From: an uncultured Bacteroidales bacterium
GTDB taxonomy: Bacteria; Bacteroidota; Bacteroidia; Bacteroidales; Muribaculaceae
DNA length: 64,000 nt
Reading direction: 5' to 3'
Assembly: GCA_900542185.1 (NCBI GenBank)
Contig: UQMZ01000002.1
Coordinates: 62,001-126,000, forward strand
In this document: piece by piece, positions 48,908 through 56,854 of the stretch
Numbering within the stretch: position 1 is the stretch's first letter
Layout: every line of letters begins with the position of its first letter
Notes under the pieces: generated by a model
Database searches by the model: none
Told to the model about the DNA's origin: nothing
Seen by the model: the letters and a program-made list of their open reading frames with translations, nothing else
Position numbers and translations under genes: made by a program

Positions 48908-50926
48908 TTACTTCGGGACCTTGCGGAGCATCAGCAGGGTCCAGAGGATGGTGATGAGGGTGACGCCGGTGTCGGCGAATACGGCGGCCCACAGTGTGGC
49001 GATGCCGAAGGCACCTAAAATCATCACCACGGCCTTGACCAGCAGCGCGAACGTGACGTTCTCGGCCACGGTCAGTTTGACTCGGCGCGACAGCAGCACG
49101 GCGCGGGCCAGATACTTCAGGTTGTCGCCCGATATGATGACGTCGGCGGTATCCATCGCCATACCCGTTCCCATCGTACCCATGGCCACGCCCACGTCGG
49201 AGGCAGCAATGGCCGGGGCGTCGTTGATGCCGTCGCCCACAAAGGCGGTAGGCGCCTGCCGGTGCAACGAGGCCACCTTCTTCTGTTTGTCCTCGGGCAG
49301 CATCTCGGCCTGCCATGCGTCGGCGCCGACCTGCCGGGCCACACGCTCTACGGCTTCCTTGCGGTCGCCGCTCAGTATCGTCACCTTGATGCCGCGCCTG
49401 TGCAGGTCGGCTATTGCCTCGGCAGCCTCCTCCTTCACGGTGTCTTCCAGATATATCGAGCCTAAATACCGGCCTCCCTGCTCCACGCATATCCGCGAAC
49501 CCGGCTCGGACGATTCCGGCACCTTGACGCCAAGCGTCTCCATAAGCGTGCCTGACCCTACCGACACCTCCGTGCCGTCTACCGTACCCCGCACGCCATG
49601 ACGAACGGCCTTGACACCGGTAGCCACCGGTACCTTCACGCCCTTTGATGCGGCATACGCGCATATCGACCTGGCAAGCGGATGGGTGGAATCGGCGTCG
49701 ATGGCGGCTGCAAGAGAAACCAATGTATCGGCGTCGACGCCTTCGGCCGGTTTGACGGCGCTTACGTGGAACTCTCCCGTGGTCAGCGTGCCGGTCTTGT
49801 CAAACACCACGTTCTTCAGCCGGTCCATGCCGTCAAGATACTTCGAGCCTTTGAACAGCAATCCCAGGCGTGATGCGGTGCCGAGCGACACGAAATAGCT
49901 GAGCGGAATGCTCACCACCAAAGCGCAGGGACACGAGCATACCAGAAATACCAGCGATCGGCGGAACCATGTCTGCCAGTCGAACACACCGCCCTGCACG
50001 CCGGCCACAATCCAGGGAATGAAGAACACGCACAACGCCAGGATGAACACCGCCGGAGTGTACCATCCGGTGATACGGCGCAGCATCGTCTCGGTGTGCG
50101 ACTTGCCGGCCTGCGCGTCCTCTATCATCTTGAGTATGCGCGTCATGGACGAGTTGTCGAACTCACGGACCGTCACGGCCTCTATGGGTCTGTCAACAGG
50201 TATGATGCCCGACGGCAGTTCCTGACCGGGGCTGAACGACCGGGGCACTGATTCGCCGGTTATGGCAGCGGTGTCGAAGTCTACGGGATCGTTGCCTTCC
50301 AGCTTGGCGTCGATGGGTACACGCTCGCCGGGCTGAACTATGATGCGCGTACCGACAGGCAGATTCTTCGGACTGACCTTGCGACGCTCGCCGTTGTCGA
50401 TAACGGTGGCGCTATCGGGTATGCGGCCCAACAGCGAACGCACGCGACGGCGCACATCGTCCGACGCCACGTCCTCGAGCTTCTCCCCTATGGCATAGAA
50501 CAGCAGCACGGCCACTCCTTCGGGGTATTCTCCTATTATAAATGCACCGATACATGCGGCCACCATCAGCGTGAATTCGTTCATCACGCTACCGCTGCCC
50601 CACGACCGGAACATCTCTACGACCACCGGCCATGCCACCGGCAGAAGCGCTATGAGATAGGCCGTCATTGATAGCCAGTCGAAGCCCGCGGCGTTGATGC
50701 CCATGGCCGCGTCCATCGATGCAAACGCTCCGGTATGTTCAAGCACGAGACACACCGCTAACAGCACGCCGCTGATTATCTCTCGCGCAAAACCGCGCCA
50801 GCCTTCCTGACTGCCGTCGTGATTGTGTCCGTGATTGTGATTGTGACAATGCCCTCCATGACAATGTCCGTGTCCGTCACTGTCTATATGCGAATCTGCA
50901 ACATTATCAGTATGTGTGTGTGCCAT
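48908..50926 (-). CDS. Zinc/cadmium-type P1B ATPase exporter
   Basis: A 672-residue heavy-metal P-type ATPase. Motifs: actuator TGES (223-226), membrane metal site CPC (332-334) in VCSCPCALVVSIPL, phosphorylated Asp376 in VFDKTGTLTTGEF, and GDGINDAPAIAASDVG. CPC with this arrangement fits ZntA-like Zn/Cd/Pb export. The usual N-terminal HMA metal-binding domain is absent; instead the first 38 residues hold 12 His and 2 Cys. It follows a Fur-family gene on the same strand and has its own -7 box and a dyad in its leader, suggesting zinc-responsive control. Confidence 0.92.
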   Translation of the reverse strand: MAHTHTDNVADSHIDSDGHGHCHGGHCHNHNHGHNHDGSQEGWRGFAREIISGVLLAVCLVLEHTGAFASMDAAMGINAAGFDWLSMTAYLIALLPVAWPVVVEMFRSWGSGSVMNEFTLMVAACIGAFIIGEYPEGVAVLLFYAIGEKLEDVASDDVRRRVRSLLGRIPDSATVIDNGERRKVSPKNLPVGTRIIVQPGERVPIDAKLEGNDPVDFDTAAITGESVPRSFSPGQELPSGIIPVDRPIEAVTVREFDNSSMTRILKMIEDAQAGKSHTETMLRRITGWYTPAVFILALCVFFIPWIVAGVQGGVFDWQTWFRRSLVFLVCSCPCALVVSIPLSYFVSLGTASRLGLLFKGSKYLDGMDRLKNVVFDKTGTLTTGEFHVSAVKPAEGVDADTLVSLAAAIDADSTHPLARSICAYAASKGVKVPVATGVKAVRHGVRGTVDGTEVSVGSGTLMETLGVKVPESSEPGSRICVEQGGRYLGSIYLEDTVKEEAAEAIADLHRRGIKVTILSGDRKEAVERVARQVGADAWQAEMLPEDKQKKVASLHRQAPTAFVGDGINDAPAIAASDVGVAMGTMGTGMAMDTADVIISGDNLKYLARAVLLSRRVKLTVAENVTFALLVKAVVMILGAFGIATLWAAVFADTGVTLITILWTLLMLRKVPK

Positions 50927-50956
50927 AACCTTGCTTTTTTATAGTGTACAACAAAT

Positions 50957-50982
50957 ATCGTATTGATTACGATGCAAAGTTA
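50957..50982 (-). promoter_or_regulatory. -7 box and dyad upstream of the zinc ATPase gene
   Basis: TAACTTTG on the minus strand (50982-50975) is followed immediately by the dyad ATCGTA-N5-TACGAT (50957-50973), which would span the transcription start. No -33 box is found at 19-21 nt. A dyad at this place fits an operator for a Fur-family regulator; this is inference. Confidence 0.5.
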
Positions 50983-51043
50983 CGACAAAGAAGATGCACA
51001 GGCTGTGCAAAAACGAGTGATGAGTGATGAGGTCACTCTACCT

Positions 51044-51454
51044 TCATGAGCATCGGGGGCATAGGCCGGTGATGATGCAGTTGATGCCGTCCGGCTCGAA
51101 TCCCTCGGGCAGATTCACATCCGGCAGAGGGTTGCCTTCCAGGCAGATGGTACGGCCGCATTTGCGGCAGTGGAAGTGCATGTGGCCGTCGTTGGGGTTG
51201 TGGTGATGGTGCGAGGGACATACCTCGTATTTCGGGGTGCCGCTCCCGTCGTCTATCACGTGCAGCAACCCTTTATGCACGAACAATGTCAGCGAACGGC
51301 TGATGGTGGAGCGGTCCACGGTGTCGAGTTCCGACTCTATCCGCTGGGCGGACACGGGCCCCGGCACACGGTCAAAAAGTTTAAGGAGCATGCTGCGCAC
51401 CGCCGTAGGGCGCACACCATGCTCCTTCATTCTATCGTCCGTATCTTCGCTCAT
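51044..51454 (-). CDS. Fur-family metalloregulator, Zur-like
   Basis: A 136-residue Fur-superfamily protein: winged helix at about 1-75 (VRPTAVRSMLLKLFDRVPGP, DRSTISRSLTLFVHKGLLHV) and dimerisation/metal domain with His-rich CPSHHHHNPNDGHMHFHCRK. Two CxxC pairs (HCRKCG, CPRC) would hold structural zinc. Position directly upstream of a Zn/Cd exporter suggests a zinc sensor. ATG 51454 is preferred over one at 51478 because alignment with Fur proteins begins near it. Whether it represses or activates the exporter is unknown. Confidence 0.85.
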   Translation of the reverse strand: MSEDTDDRMKEHGVRPTAVRSMLLKLFDRVPGPVSAQRIESELDTVDRSTISRSLTLFVHKGLLHVIDDGSGTPKYEVCPSHHHHNPNDGHMHFHCRKCGRTICLEGNPLPDVNLPEGFEPDGINCIITGLCPRCS

Positions 51455-51530
51455 CGTGAAGATAGCAGCGGCGGTCAAGCAGATACCGCTGTTTTTGGAT
51501 TAGTTGGATATTATAATCAATCGGATATTA

Positions 51531-52868
51531 TCAGATTATACCCTGAGCCATCATGGCGTCGGCCACCTTCATGAATCCGGCGATGTTGGCGCCCTTCATG
51601 TAGTTGATGTAACCGTCCTCCTGACGTCCGTATTCCACGCAAGCCTCGTGGATGTTGAGCATCATCTCGTGCAGCTTCTTGTCCACCTCGGCGGCGCTCC
51701 ACTGCAGGTGCTCGGCATCCTGGCTCATTTCCAGGCCGGATACGCCCACACCGCCGGCGTTCACAGCCTTGCCGGGTGCGTATGGCAGCTTGTTGGAGAT
51801 GAAGTAGTCGATAGCCTCGGCGGTGCAGCCCATGTTGGAAACTTCGGCCACCATCATCACCTTGTTGTCGACTATCATCTTGGCATCGGCCTCGCTCACC
51901 TCGTTCTGTGTGGCGCAGGGCAGGCAGATGTCCACCTTCTGCTCCCAGGGCTTGCGTCCTGCGAAGAACGTGGAGCCGGGGAACTTGTCGGCGTACGGTG
52001 CCACGATGTCGTTGCCCGATGCGCGGAGCTCAAGCATATATTCTATCTTCTCGTCGTTCAGACCGGCGGGATCGTAGATGTATCCGTCGGGACCGGACAG
52101 AGTCACCACCTTGCCGCCGAGTTCGGTAGCCTTCTTGGCTGCGCCCCATGCCACGTTGCCGAATCCGGATATGGCGATGGTCTTGCCCTTGATGTCGGTG
52201 TTCAGGTCCTTCAGCATGCTCTCAACGAAATAGAGTGCGCCGAAACCGGTAGCCTCCGGACGGATGCGGCTGCCGCCGAACGACAGACCCTTGCCGGTGA
52301 ACGTACCCGTGTTCTCGCGGGCCAGCTTCTTGTACATACCGTACATATATCCTACCTCGCGGCCGCCTACGCCGATATCGCCGGCGGGAACGTCGCGGTC
52401 GGGACCAAGGTTGCGCCACAGCTCAAGCACGTAGGCCTGGCAGAAACGCATTATCTCGGCGTCGCTCTTGCCGCGCGGGCTGAAGTCGGAACCTCCCTTG
52501 GCGCCACCCATAGGCAGTGTGGTCAGGGCATTCTTGAATGTCTGCTCGAAGCCCAGGAACTTCAGGATGGACAGTGTGACGGAAGCGTGGAAACGGATGC
52601 CTCCCTTGTACGGGCCGATCGCGTTGTTGAACTGCACGCGATAGCCTATGTTGTTCTGAACCTCGCCCTTGTCGTCTACCCACGTCACGCGGAACGTGAA
52701 GATGCGGTCCGGTTCCACCATGCGCTCTATCAGTCGTGCCTTCTCCCACTCCGGATGCTGGTTGTACACATCCTCCACTGACAGTAAAACCTCACGCACT
52801 GCCTGGTGGAATTCCTTCTCTCCAGGATGCCTTGCCTCGAGGCCGGCCATGATTTCGTTGATTTTCAT
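51531..52868 (-). CDS. gdhA: NADP-type glutamate dehydrogenase
   Basis: A 445-residue hexameric-type GDH converting 2-oxoglutarate and ammonium to glutamate. Hallmarks: RVQFNNAIGPYKGGIRFH, catalytic Lys124 in LPMGGAKGGSDFSPRGKSD, DVPAGDIGVGGREVGYMYG and the Rossmann segment IAISGFGNVAWGAAKKATE. The ATG at 52868 matches the family N-terminus; an ATG at 52895 is rejected. It has a consensus promoter and a leader of about 94 nt. The Fur-family gene follows 76 nt downstream. Confidence 0.97.
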   Translation of the reverse strand: MKINEIMAGLEARHPGEKEFHQAVREVLLSVEDVYNQHPEWEKARLIERMVEPDRIFTFRVTWVDDKGEVQNNIGYRVQFNNAIGPYKGGIRFHASVTLSILKFLGFEQTFKNALTTLPMGGAKGGSDFSPRGKSDAEIMRFCQAYVLELWRNLGPDRDVPAGDIGVGGREVGYMYGMYKKLARENTGTFTGKGLSFGGSRIRPEATGFGALYFVESMLKDLNTDIKGKTIAISGFGNVAWGAAKKATELGGKVVTLSGPDGYIYDPAGLNDEKIEYMLELRASGNDIVAPYADKFPGSTFFAGRKPWEQKVDICLPCATQNEVSEADAKMIVDNKVMMVAEVSNMGCTAEAIDYFISNKLPYAPGKAVNAGGVGVSGLEMSQDAEHLQWSAAEVDKKLHEMMLNIHEACVEYGRQEDGYINYMKGANIAGFMKVADAMMAQGII

Positions 52869-52965
52869 ATACTTCGATTTAAGTAAATGTGGCACTCCGT
52901 GTGCCTGTTAGGTTTCCTTTGGGGGTGTCTTGACCGATAAATCCACCGGCCTTACAACTCCATTG

Positions 52966-52997
52966 CAAACTTACAACCTTTTTTCAAGTTTACCAAA
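52966..52997 (-). promoter_or_regulatory. gdhA promoter
   Basis: On the minus strand TTTG (52997-52994), 20 nt, TAAGTTTG (52973-52966). Predicted start near 52962. The rest of the 52869-53154 gap holds the gdhA leader and the porin terminator. Confidence 0.75.
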
Positions 52998-53108
52998 CAA
53001 AAAAACATGTTGCTTGACATATTTCTGCGGTTTTCTTCACAACTTCCTGTCATATTGTAAGGCGGACATGAATCTACGCCGTAAAGGCAGGCCGTACATG
53101 ACACAAAA

Positions 53109-53133
53109 AAGGCCGCGCCTCGTGCGCGGCCTT
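53109..53133 (-). terminator. Intrinsic terminator of the OmpA-family porin gene
   Basis: Perfect 10-bp GC-rich stem AAGGCCGCGC/GCGCGGCCTT around a 5-nt loop, followed on the minus strand by a T-run. It lies about 22 nt after the porin stop. Confidence 0.92.
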
Positions 53134-53154
53134 CCTTATTTCTATAAGTCTCGA

Positions 53155-54417
53155 TTACTTCTGAGTGAAGATTACGATACGGTTCCAGTCGTTGGTGCTG
53201 TAGGGCTGAACATCGCTGCCGTCCCACTTAACAGTCAGACGATCTGCTGCGATTCCGTAAGTGTCGGTAAGAGCCTTGGCAACGGCGTTGGCACGACGCT
53301 CGGACAGACCCATGTTGTACTCGGCTGTACCGGTATCCTTGTCGGCGTAACCTACAACCATGATCTTCTCGTTGGGGTTAGCCTTCAGCCACTCGGCCAT
53401 GTTGTAGACGTTAACCTCTTCGGTAGGCATGATCTTGTCGGAGTTGATCATGAAGCGAACGGTGCTCATCAGAGGAGCGTTCACGCAATCCTTCTGAACC
53501 TCGGGGCAGGGGAGCTGAGCCTGGAGGGCAGCCACTTCCTGACCGCAAGCCAGCAGCTGGGCGCGGAGGTCGTTGACCTGACCGTTCAGAGCGGCGATCT
53601 GCGATACATAGTTGCACTCGTTGAATGTGTTCCAGCCACGGCCACCGATGTTGAAGTTGAAACCGCCCATTGCGCTTACCAGAGCGTCGATGGAATTGCC
53701 GGTCGAGCAATTGTTCCAGTTGTCGCCGTAGAACTGTGCGCGGGCCTCAGCGAAGAAGTCAACATACTTGCAGAGGCGGAAACGGAACTGGATACCTGCG
53801 GATACGGGAAGAGTCCACTGTACGCGCTTCGAGTGCATTGCGGGATAAGCAGCGGCATTATTGTCGGGACCCTGATATGCAGGCCACTTGTTGCCCTTGT
53901 TGGTGAAGTCCCAGCTTACACCGCCACCAAGTCCGAAGAACGGAATGATGCTGAACACACGCTTGGGGTTGTAGTTGATGGAGTTCAACATATCCCACAG
54001 CATTTCAACCTGCAGGTTGGCGGCCTTCATGTGGATGAAGCCCTGGCCTGTTGTCTGACCTGCGGCGGGGATGTCATAGTGGATCGAACCACCGATTCCC
54101 TTGAAGCGGAATCCGATGTAGGGAGATACCCAACGGCCGAAACCTACACTGTATGTACCGGTCCAGAGAGCGCCGTCAACGCTCTTCATCTGGTCATTGC
54201 TGAAACCGCGCTCTACAAGAGGCTGGTTGCCGCCGGCGCTGACCTCGATGAACCAGTTGTCACGCCAATTCGAGAAATAGTGGTCGTTGTTGTCACAGGT
54301 AAACTCCGTTACCGAAACAGCATCGTCCACGAAAACGTCCTGTGCGGATGCGCTGTTGCAGGTGAATGCACCGGCAGCACACAGGGCCATCACGTAGTAA
54401 AGATTCTTAGCTTTCAT
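53155..54417 (-). CDS. OmpA-family outer-membrane protein (major porin-like)
   Basis: A 420-residue protein with signal peptide (1-25, ending SASAQ) and an eight-strand-type N-terminal barrel at about 45-265 (NWFIEVSAGGNQPLVERGFS, VGFGRWVSPYIGFRFKGIGG, GLGGGVSWDFTNKGNKW). A short coiled coil follows (IAALNGQVNDLRAQLLACGQ). The C-terminal peptidoglycan-binding OmpA domain is at about 310-420 (VMVVGYADKDTGTAEYNMGL, SERRANAVAKALTDTYGI, NRIVIFTQK). The strong terminator and long leader suggest high expression. Confidence 0.92.
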   Translation of the reverse strand: MKAKNLYYVMALCAAGAFTCNSASAQDVFVDDAVSVTEFTCDNNDHYFSNWRDNWFIEVSAGGNQPLVERGFSNDQMKSVDGALWTGTYSVGFGRWVSPYIGFRFKGIGGSIHYDIPAAGQTTGQGFIHMKAANLQVEMLWDMLNSINYNPKRVFSIIPFFGLGGGVSWDFTNKGNKWPAYQGPDNNAAAYPAMHSKRVQWTLPVSAGIQFRFRLCKYVDFFAEARAQFYGDNWNNCSTGNSIDALVSAMGGFNFNIGGRGWNTFNECNYVSQIAALNGQVNDLRAQLLACGQEVAALQAQLPCPEVQKDCVNAPLMSTVRFMINSDKIMPTEEVNVYNMAEWLKANPNEKIMVVGYADKDTGTAEYNMGLSERRANAVAKALTDTYGIAADRLTVKWDGSDVQPYSTNDWNRIVIFTQK

Positions 54418-54788
54418 AACTTGTGATTTTAGATGTGTTTGTTTTCAATTTATCAGTTAAACGTTAAGAACTTTTAATTTGTTTGCACAAACTCAAGTTT
54501 TAACTTTCGGACAGCCGATTATTTTTTTATTTTTTCGGGTTAAGGTTTTGGGTTAGTTACACTTAGCCGTCATTTCATTTATACTGAAATCTTTTAACAT
54601 CCCAAGCGCAACCATATCGTCCGAGGGCTTCCCCGGGCGGTGCATTGCGTTTAGCAATTGTTAAATTCCGACATTTCAGCGCAAAATTACACATTTTTTC
54701 CGAAATACAAACAAATTGCCATTAATTTTTTTAACATTTCCTAAAAATTCGCCATTATTTCATCATTATTTTTTAATTTTGCAAAAAA
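54418..54788. other. 371-bp intergenic region with the porin promoter and leader
   Basis: A minus-strand TAATTTTG (54689-54682) has TTTG 18 or 22 nt upstream (54711-54708 or 54715-54712). It implies a leader of about 260 nt before the porin ATG, including a GC-rich CCGCCCGGGGAAG segment near 54640. A plus-strand TAATTTTG at 54774-54781 serves the next gene. No gene seen. Confidence 0.55.
54774..54781 (+). promoter_or_regulatory. -7 element of the LytM-like gene
   Basis: TAATTTTG ends 7 nt before the ATG at 54789, predicting a leader of about 4 nt. No TTTG at the expected -33 position. Confidence 0.5.
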
Positions 54789-55604
54789 ATGAGACAAAAA
54801 CGTATATATCGGCTAAATCTGGAAGACGAGGCGCATCAGCGCCGTCACTTTTCTCTCGTACTTACACCCATGCGTATATGGTTGGGGCTTTCCCTGCTCG
54901 TGTTCCTGATGTTATTAGTCACGGCTCTACTGTTGGTGTACACCCCCGTACATAGTCTGCTCCCGTCGTACGTACCAGAAGCCAGGCGCATCGAGGCCCA
55001 GCAGGCTCTGATGCGGATCGACTCGCTGTCAAGACAGGTACAGATCACCAACGCCTGGATCGAGAACTACCGCAGGGTGTCGGCGCCGGAACGTCCCGCA
55101 ATGGATACGGCATCGGCACCTACGCCTGCCGGCGACTACGATCCCGAAATGCTTCCCGACGCCTCCCCTGCCGAAAAGAGGTTCGTGTCCGCAATGGACG
55201 AACGTGAGCGTTTCAACATCTCGGTGCTCGCTCCCCTTGACGCCGACGGAATGCTGTTCGGGCCTGTCTCCCCGCACGCATATTTCCCTGAAAACGCCCG
55301 CAAAGCCATTGACCCGACCATCCTGCTCACATCCGACGCCCCCATTCAGGCAGTGGCCGACGGGACGGTGCTGGCTGTCTACTATCATGCTTCCGTACAC
55401 GGATATACCATACTGATACAGCACGCACGAGGATTCGTCTCATCCTATTCCCACCTTGGCACGCCGTTAGTGGTAAACGGCGACGCCGTCAACGTGGGCC
55501 AGCCCATAGCATACCCGGCCAATCCCGATTCGCGCGCATCCCGATGGATGCAGCTGCGCCTCTGGCACAACGCCACGCCCCTCGTCCCCTACTCCTTCTT
55601 ATAA
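54789..55604 (+). CDS. Membrane-anchored LytM/M23-like protein, degenerate active site
   Basis: A 271-residue protein with a cytoplasmic basic N-terminus, one membrane helix (about 30-51), a helical linker (RIEAQQALMRIDSLSRQVQI) and a C-terminal LytM fold (about 155-271): IQAVADGTVLAVYYH, YTILIQHARGFVSSYSHLGT, NVGQPIAYPAN. The YSHL His is kept. The first-motif His is not recognised (RKAIDP) and the HxH motif is replaced (WMQLRLWHN). It may therefore be a non-catalytic LytM factor, like EnvC or NlpD, that activates amidases. It precedes dxr and rseP. Confidence 0.75.
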   Translation: MRQKRIYRLNLEDEAHQRRHFSLVLTPMRIWLGLSLLVFLMLLVTALLLVYTPVHSLLPSYVPEARRIEAQQALMRIDSLSRQVQITNAWIENYRRVSAPERPAMDTASAPTPAGDYDPEMLPDASPAEKRFVSAMDERERFNISVLAPLDADGMLFGPVSPHAYFPENARKAIDPTILLTSDAPIQAVADGTVLAVYYHASVHGYTILIQHARGFVSSYSHLGTPLVVNGDAVNVGQPIAYPANPDSRASRWMQLRLWHNATPLVPYSFL

Positions 55605-55635
55605 TTTGCGGTGTGCCGTTTTTTTCGTAACTTTG
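55605..55635 (+). promoter_or_regulatory. dxr promoter
   Basis: TTTG (55605-55608, starting just after the preceding TAA), 19 nt, TAACTTTG (55628-55635). Predicted start about 55639, 6 nt before the dxr ATG at 55645. Confidence 0.7.
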
Positions 55636-55644
55636 CTTTTTGAA

Positions 55645-56823
55645 ATGGCAACACAACAGGACATAACGATATTGGGGAGCACGGGCAGTATCGGCACCCA
55701 GACACTTGATGTAATAGAATCACATCCGGAGCGTTTCCGCGCCCGGATACTAACGGCCGGCCGCAACTGGCAGTTGCTGGCCAAGCAAGCCTTGCGCCAT
55801 CACCCCGACTTTGTGGTGATTGGCGACGAAACGGCTTTACCATCCCTGCGCCAGGCCCTGCACGGTTCGGGCATCGGTACGGCCGCCGGCGCCGAGGCCA
55901 TAGCCGAAGCCGCACGACACCTTGACAACGACACTGTGGTGGGTGCCATGGTGGGATACAGCGGTCTCCGACCGGTGCTGAACGCACTGGAACGGGGCAA
56001 GACCGTCGCGCTGGCCAACAAGGAGACCCTTGTGGCCGCCGGCGAGATCGTGACCGATACCGCCAAGCGCAACAATGCCTCGATCCTACCCGTCGATTCC
56101 GAACATTCCGCCATATTCCAATGCCTGCAGGGGGAGCGTCACGAGGACATCCGCAAGCTGATACTTACGGCCAGCGGCGGCCCGTTCCGCACCATGCCGC
56201 GCGAGGAGCTAAGCACCGTGACCCCGGCCCAGGCCCTGAAGCATCCCAACTGGGACATGGGCGCCAAAGTCACCATCGACTCGGCCTCGATGATGAACAA
56301 GGGATTCGAGATGATCGAGGCCCGGTGGCTGTTCGACATACAGCCCGCAAACATCGACATCCTGGTGCATCCCGAATCGGTGGTGCATTCCTTGGTGGAA
56401 TTCATCGACGGCTCGGTCAAGGCCCAGTTGGCCGACCCCGACATGCGTATGCCCATCCGTTATGCGCTCGGATATCCCGAACGTCTCCCGGCTCCGCAGC
56501 ATCATCTGTCGCTGGCCGACCACGCCAACCTCTCCTTCTTCCTCCCGGACATGGAGAAATTCCCCCTGCTGCGTCTCGCTTTCGACGCCGTAGGCACAGG
56601 TGGCACCGCGCCCACACTGCTTAACGCCGCCAACGAAGTGGCCGTAAAGGCTTTCCTGCATGAACGCATCCCGTTTACCGACCTTTACACCGTGGCCGAC
56701 AGAACACTGCAGGCCATCCCCATTACAAGCATCAATTCACTCGACGACATCGCCGAGGCCCACCGTCTCGGCACGGAGGCTGCCATCGGCATCGTCGACA
56801 GTATGAACATTCACACCGCGTGA
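55645..56823 (+). CDS. dxr: 1-deoxy-D-xylulose-5-phosphate reductoisomerase
   Basis: A 392-residue enzyme making MEP in the non-mevalonate isoprenoid pathway. Motifs: ITILGSTGSIGTQTLDVIES (NADPH), ALANKETLVAAGEIV, PVDSEHSAIFQCLQG (metal-binding Asp and Glu), ASGGPFRTMP, and KVTIDSASMMNKGFEMIEA. ATG 55645 matches the family start; an in-frame ATG at 55606 lies within the promoter. rseP follows after 31 nt. Confidence 0.97.
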   Translation: MATQQDITILGSTGSIGTQTLDVIESHPERFRARILTAGRNWQLLAKQALRHHPDFVVIGDETALPSLRQALHGSGIGTAAGAEAIAEAARHLDNDTVVGAMVGYSGLRPVLNALERGKTVALANKETLVAAGEIVTDTAKRNNASILPVDSEHSAIFQCLQGERHEDIRKLILTASGGPFRTMPREELSTVTPAQALKHPNWDMGAKVTIDSASMMNKGFEMIEARWLFDIQPANIDILVHPESVVHSLVEFIDGSVKAQLADPDMRMPIRYALGYPERLPAPQHHLSLADHANLSFFLPDMEKFPLLRLAFDAVGTGGTAPTLLNAANEVAVKAFLHERIPFTDLYTVADRTLQAIPITSINSLDDIAEAHRLGTEAAIGIVDSMNIHTA

Positions 56824-56854
56824 CCGGATACAGGCCACGCCACTCATTATTTAA

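Noticed and set aside
51506..51531. Direct repeat GGATATTAT upstream of the Fur-family gene as an operator
   Set aside because: Two short AT-rich copies overlapping the gdhA stop; too weak to separate from chance.
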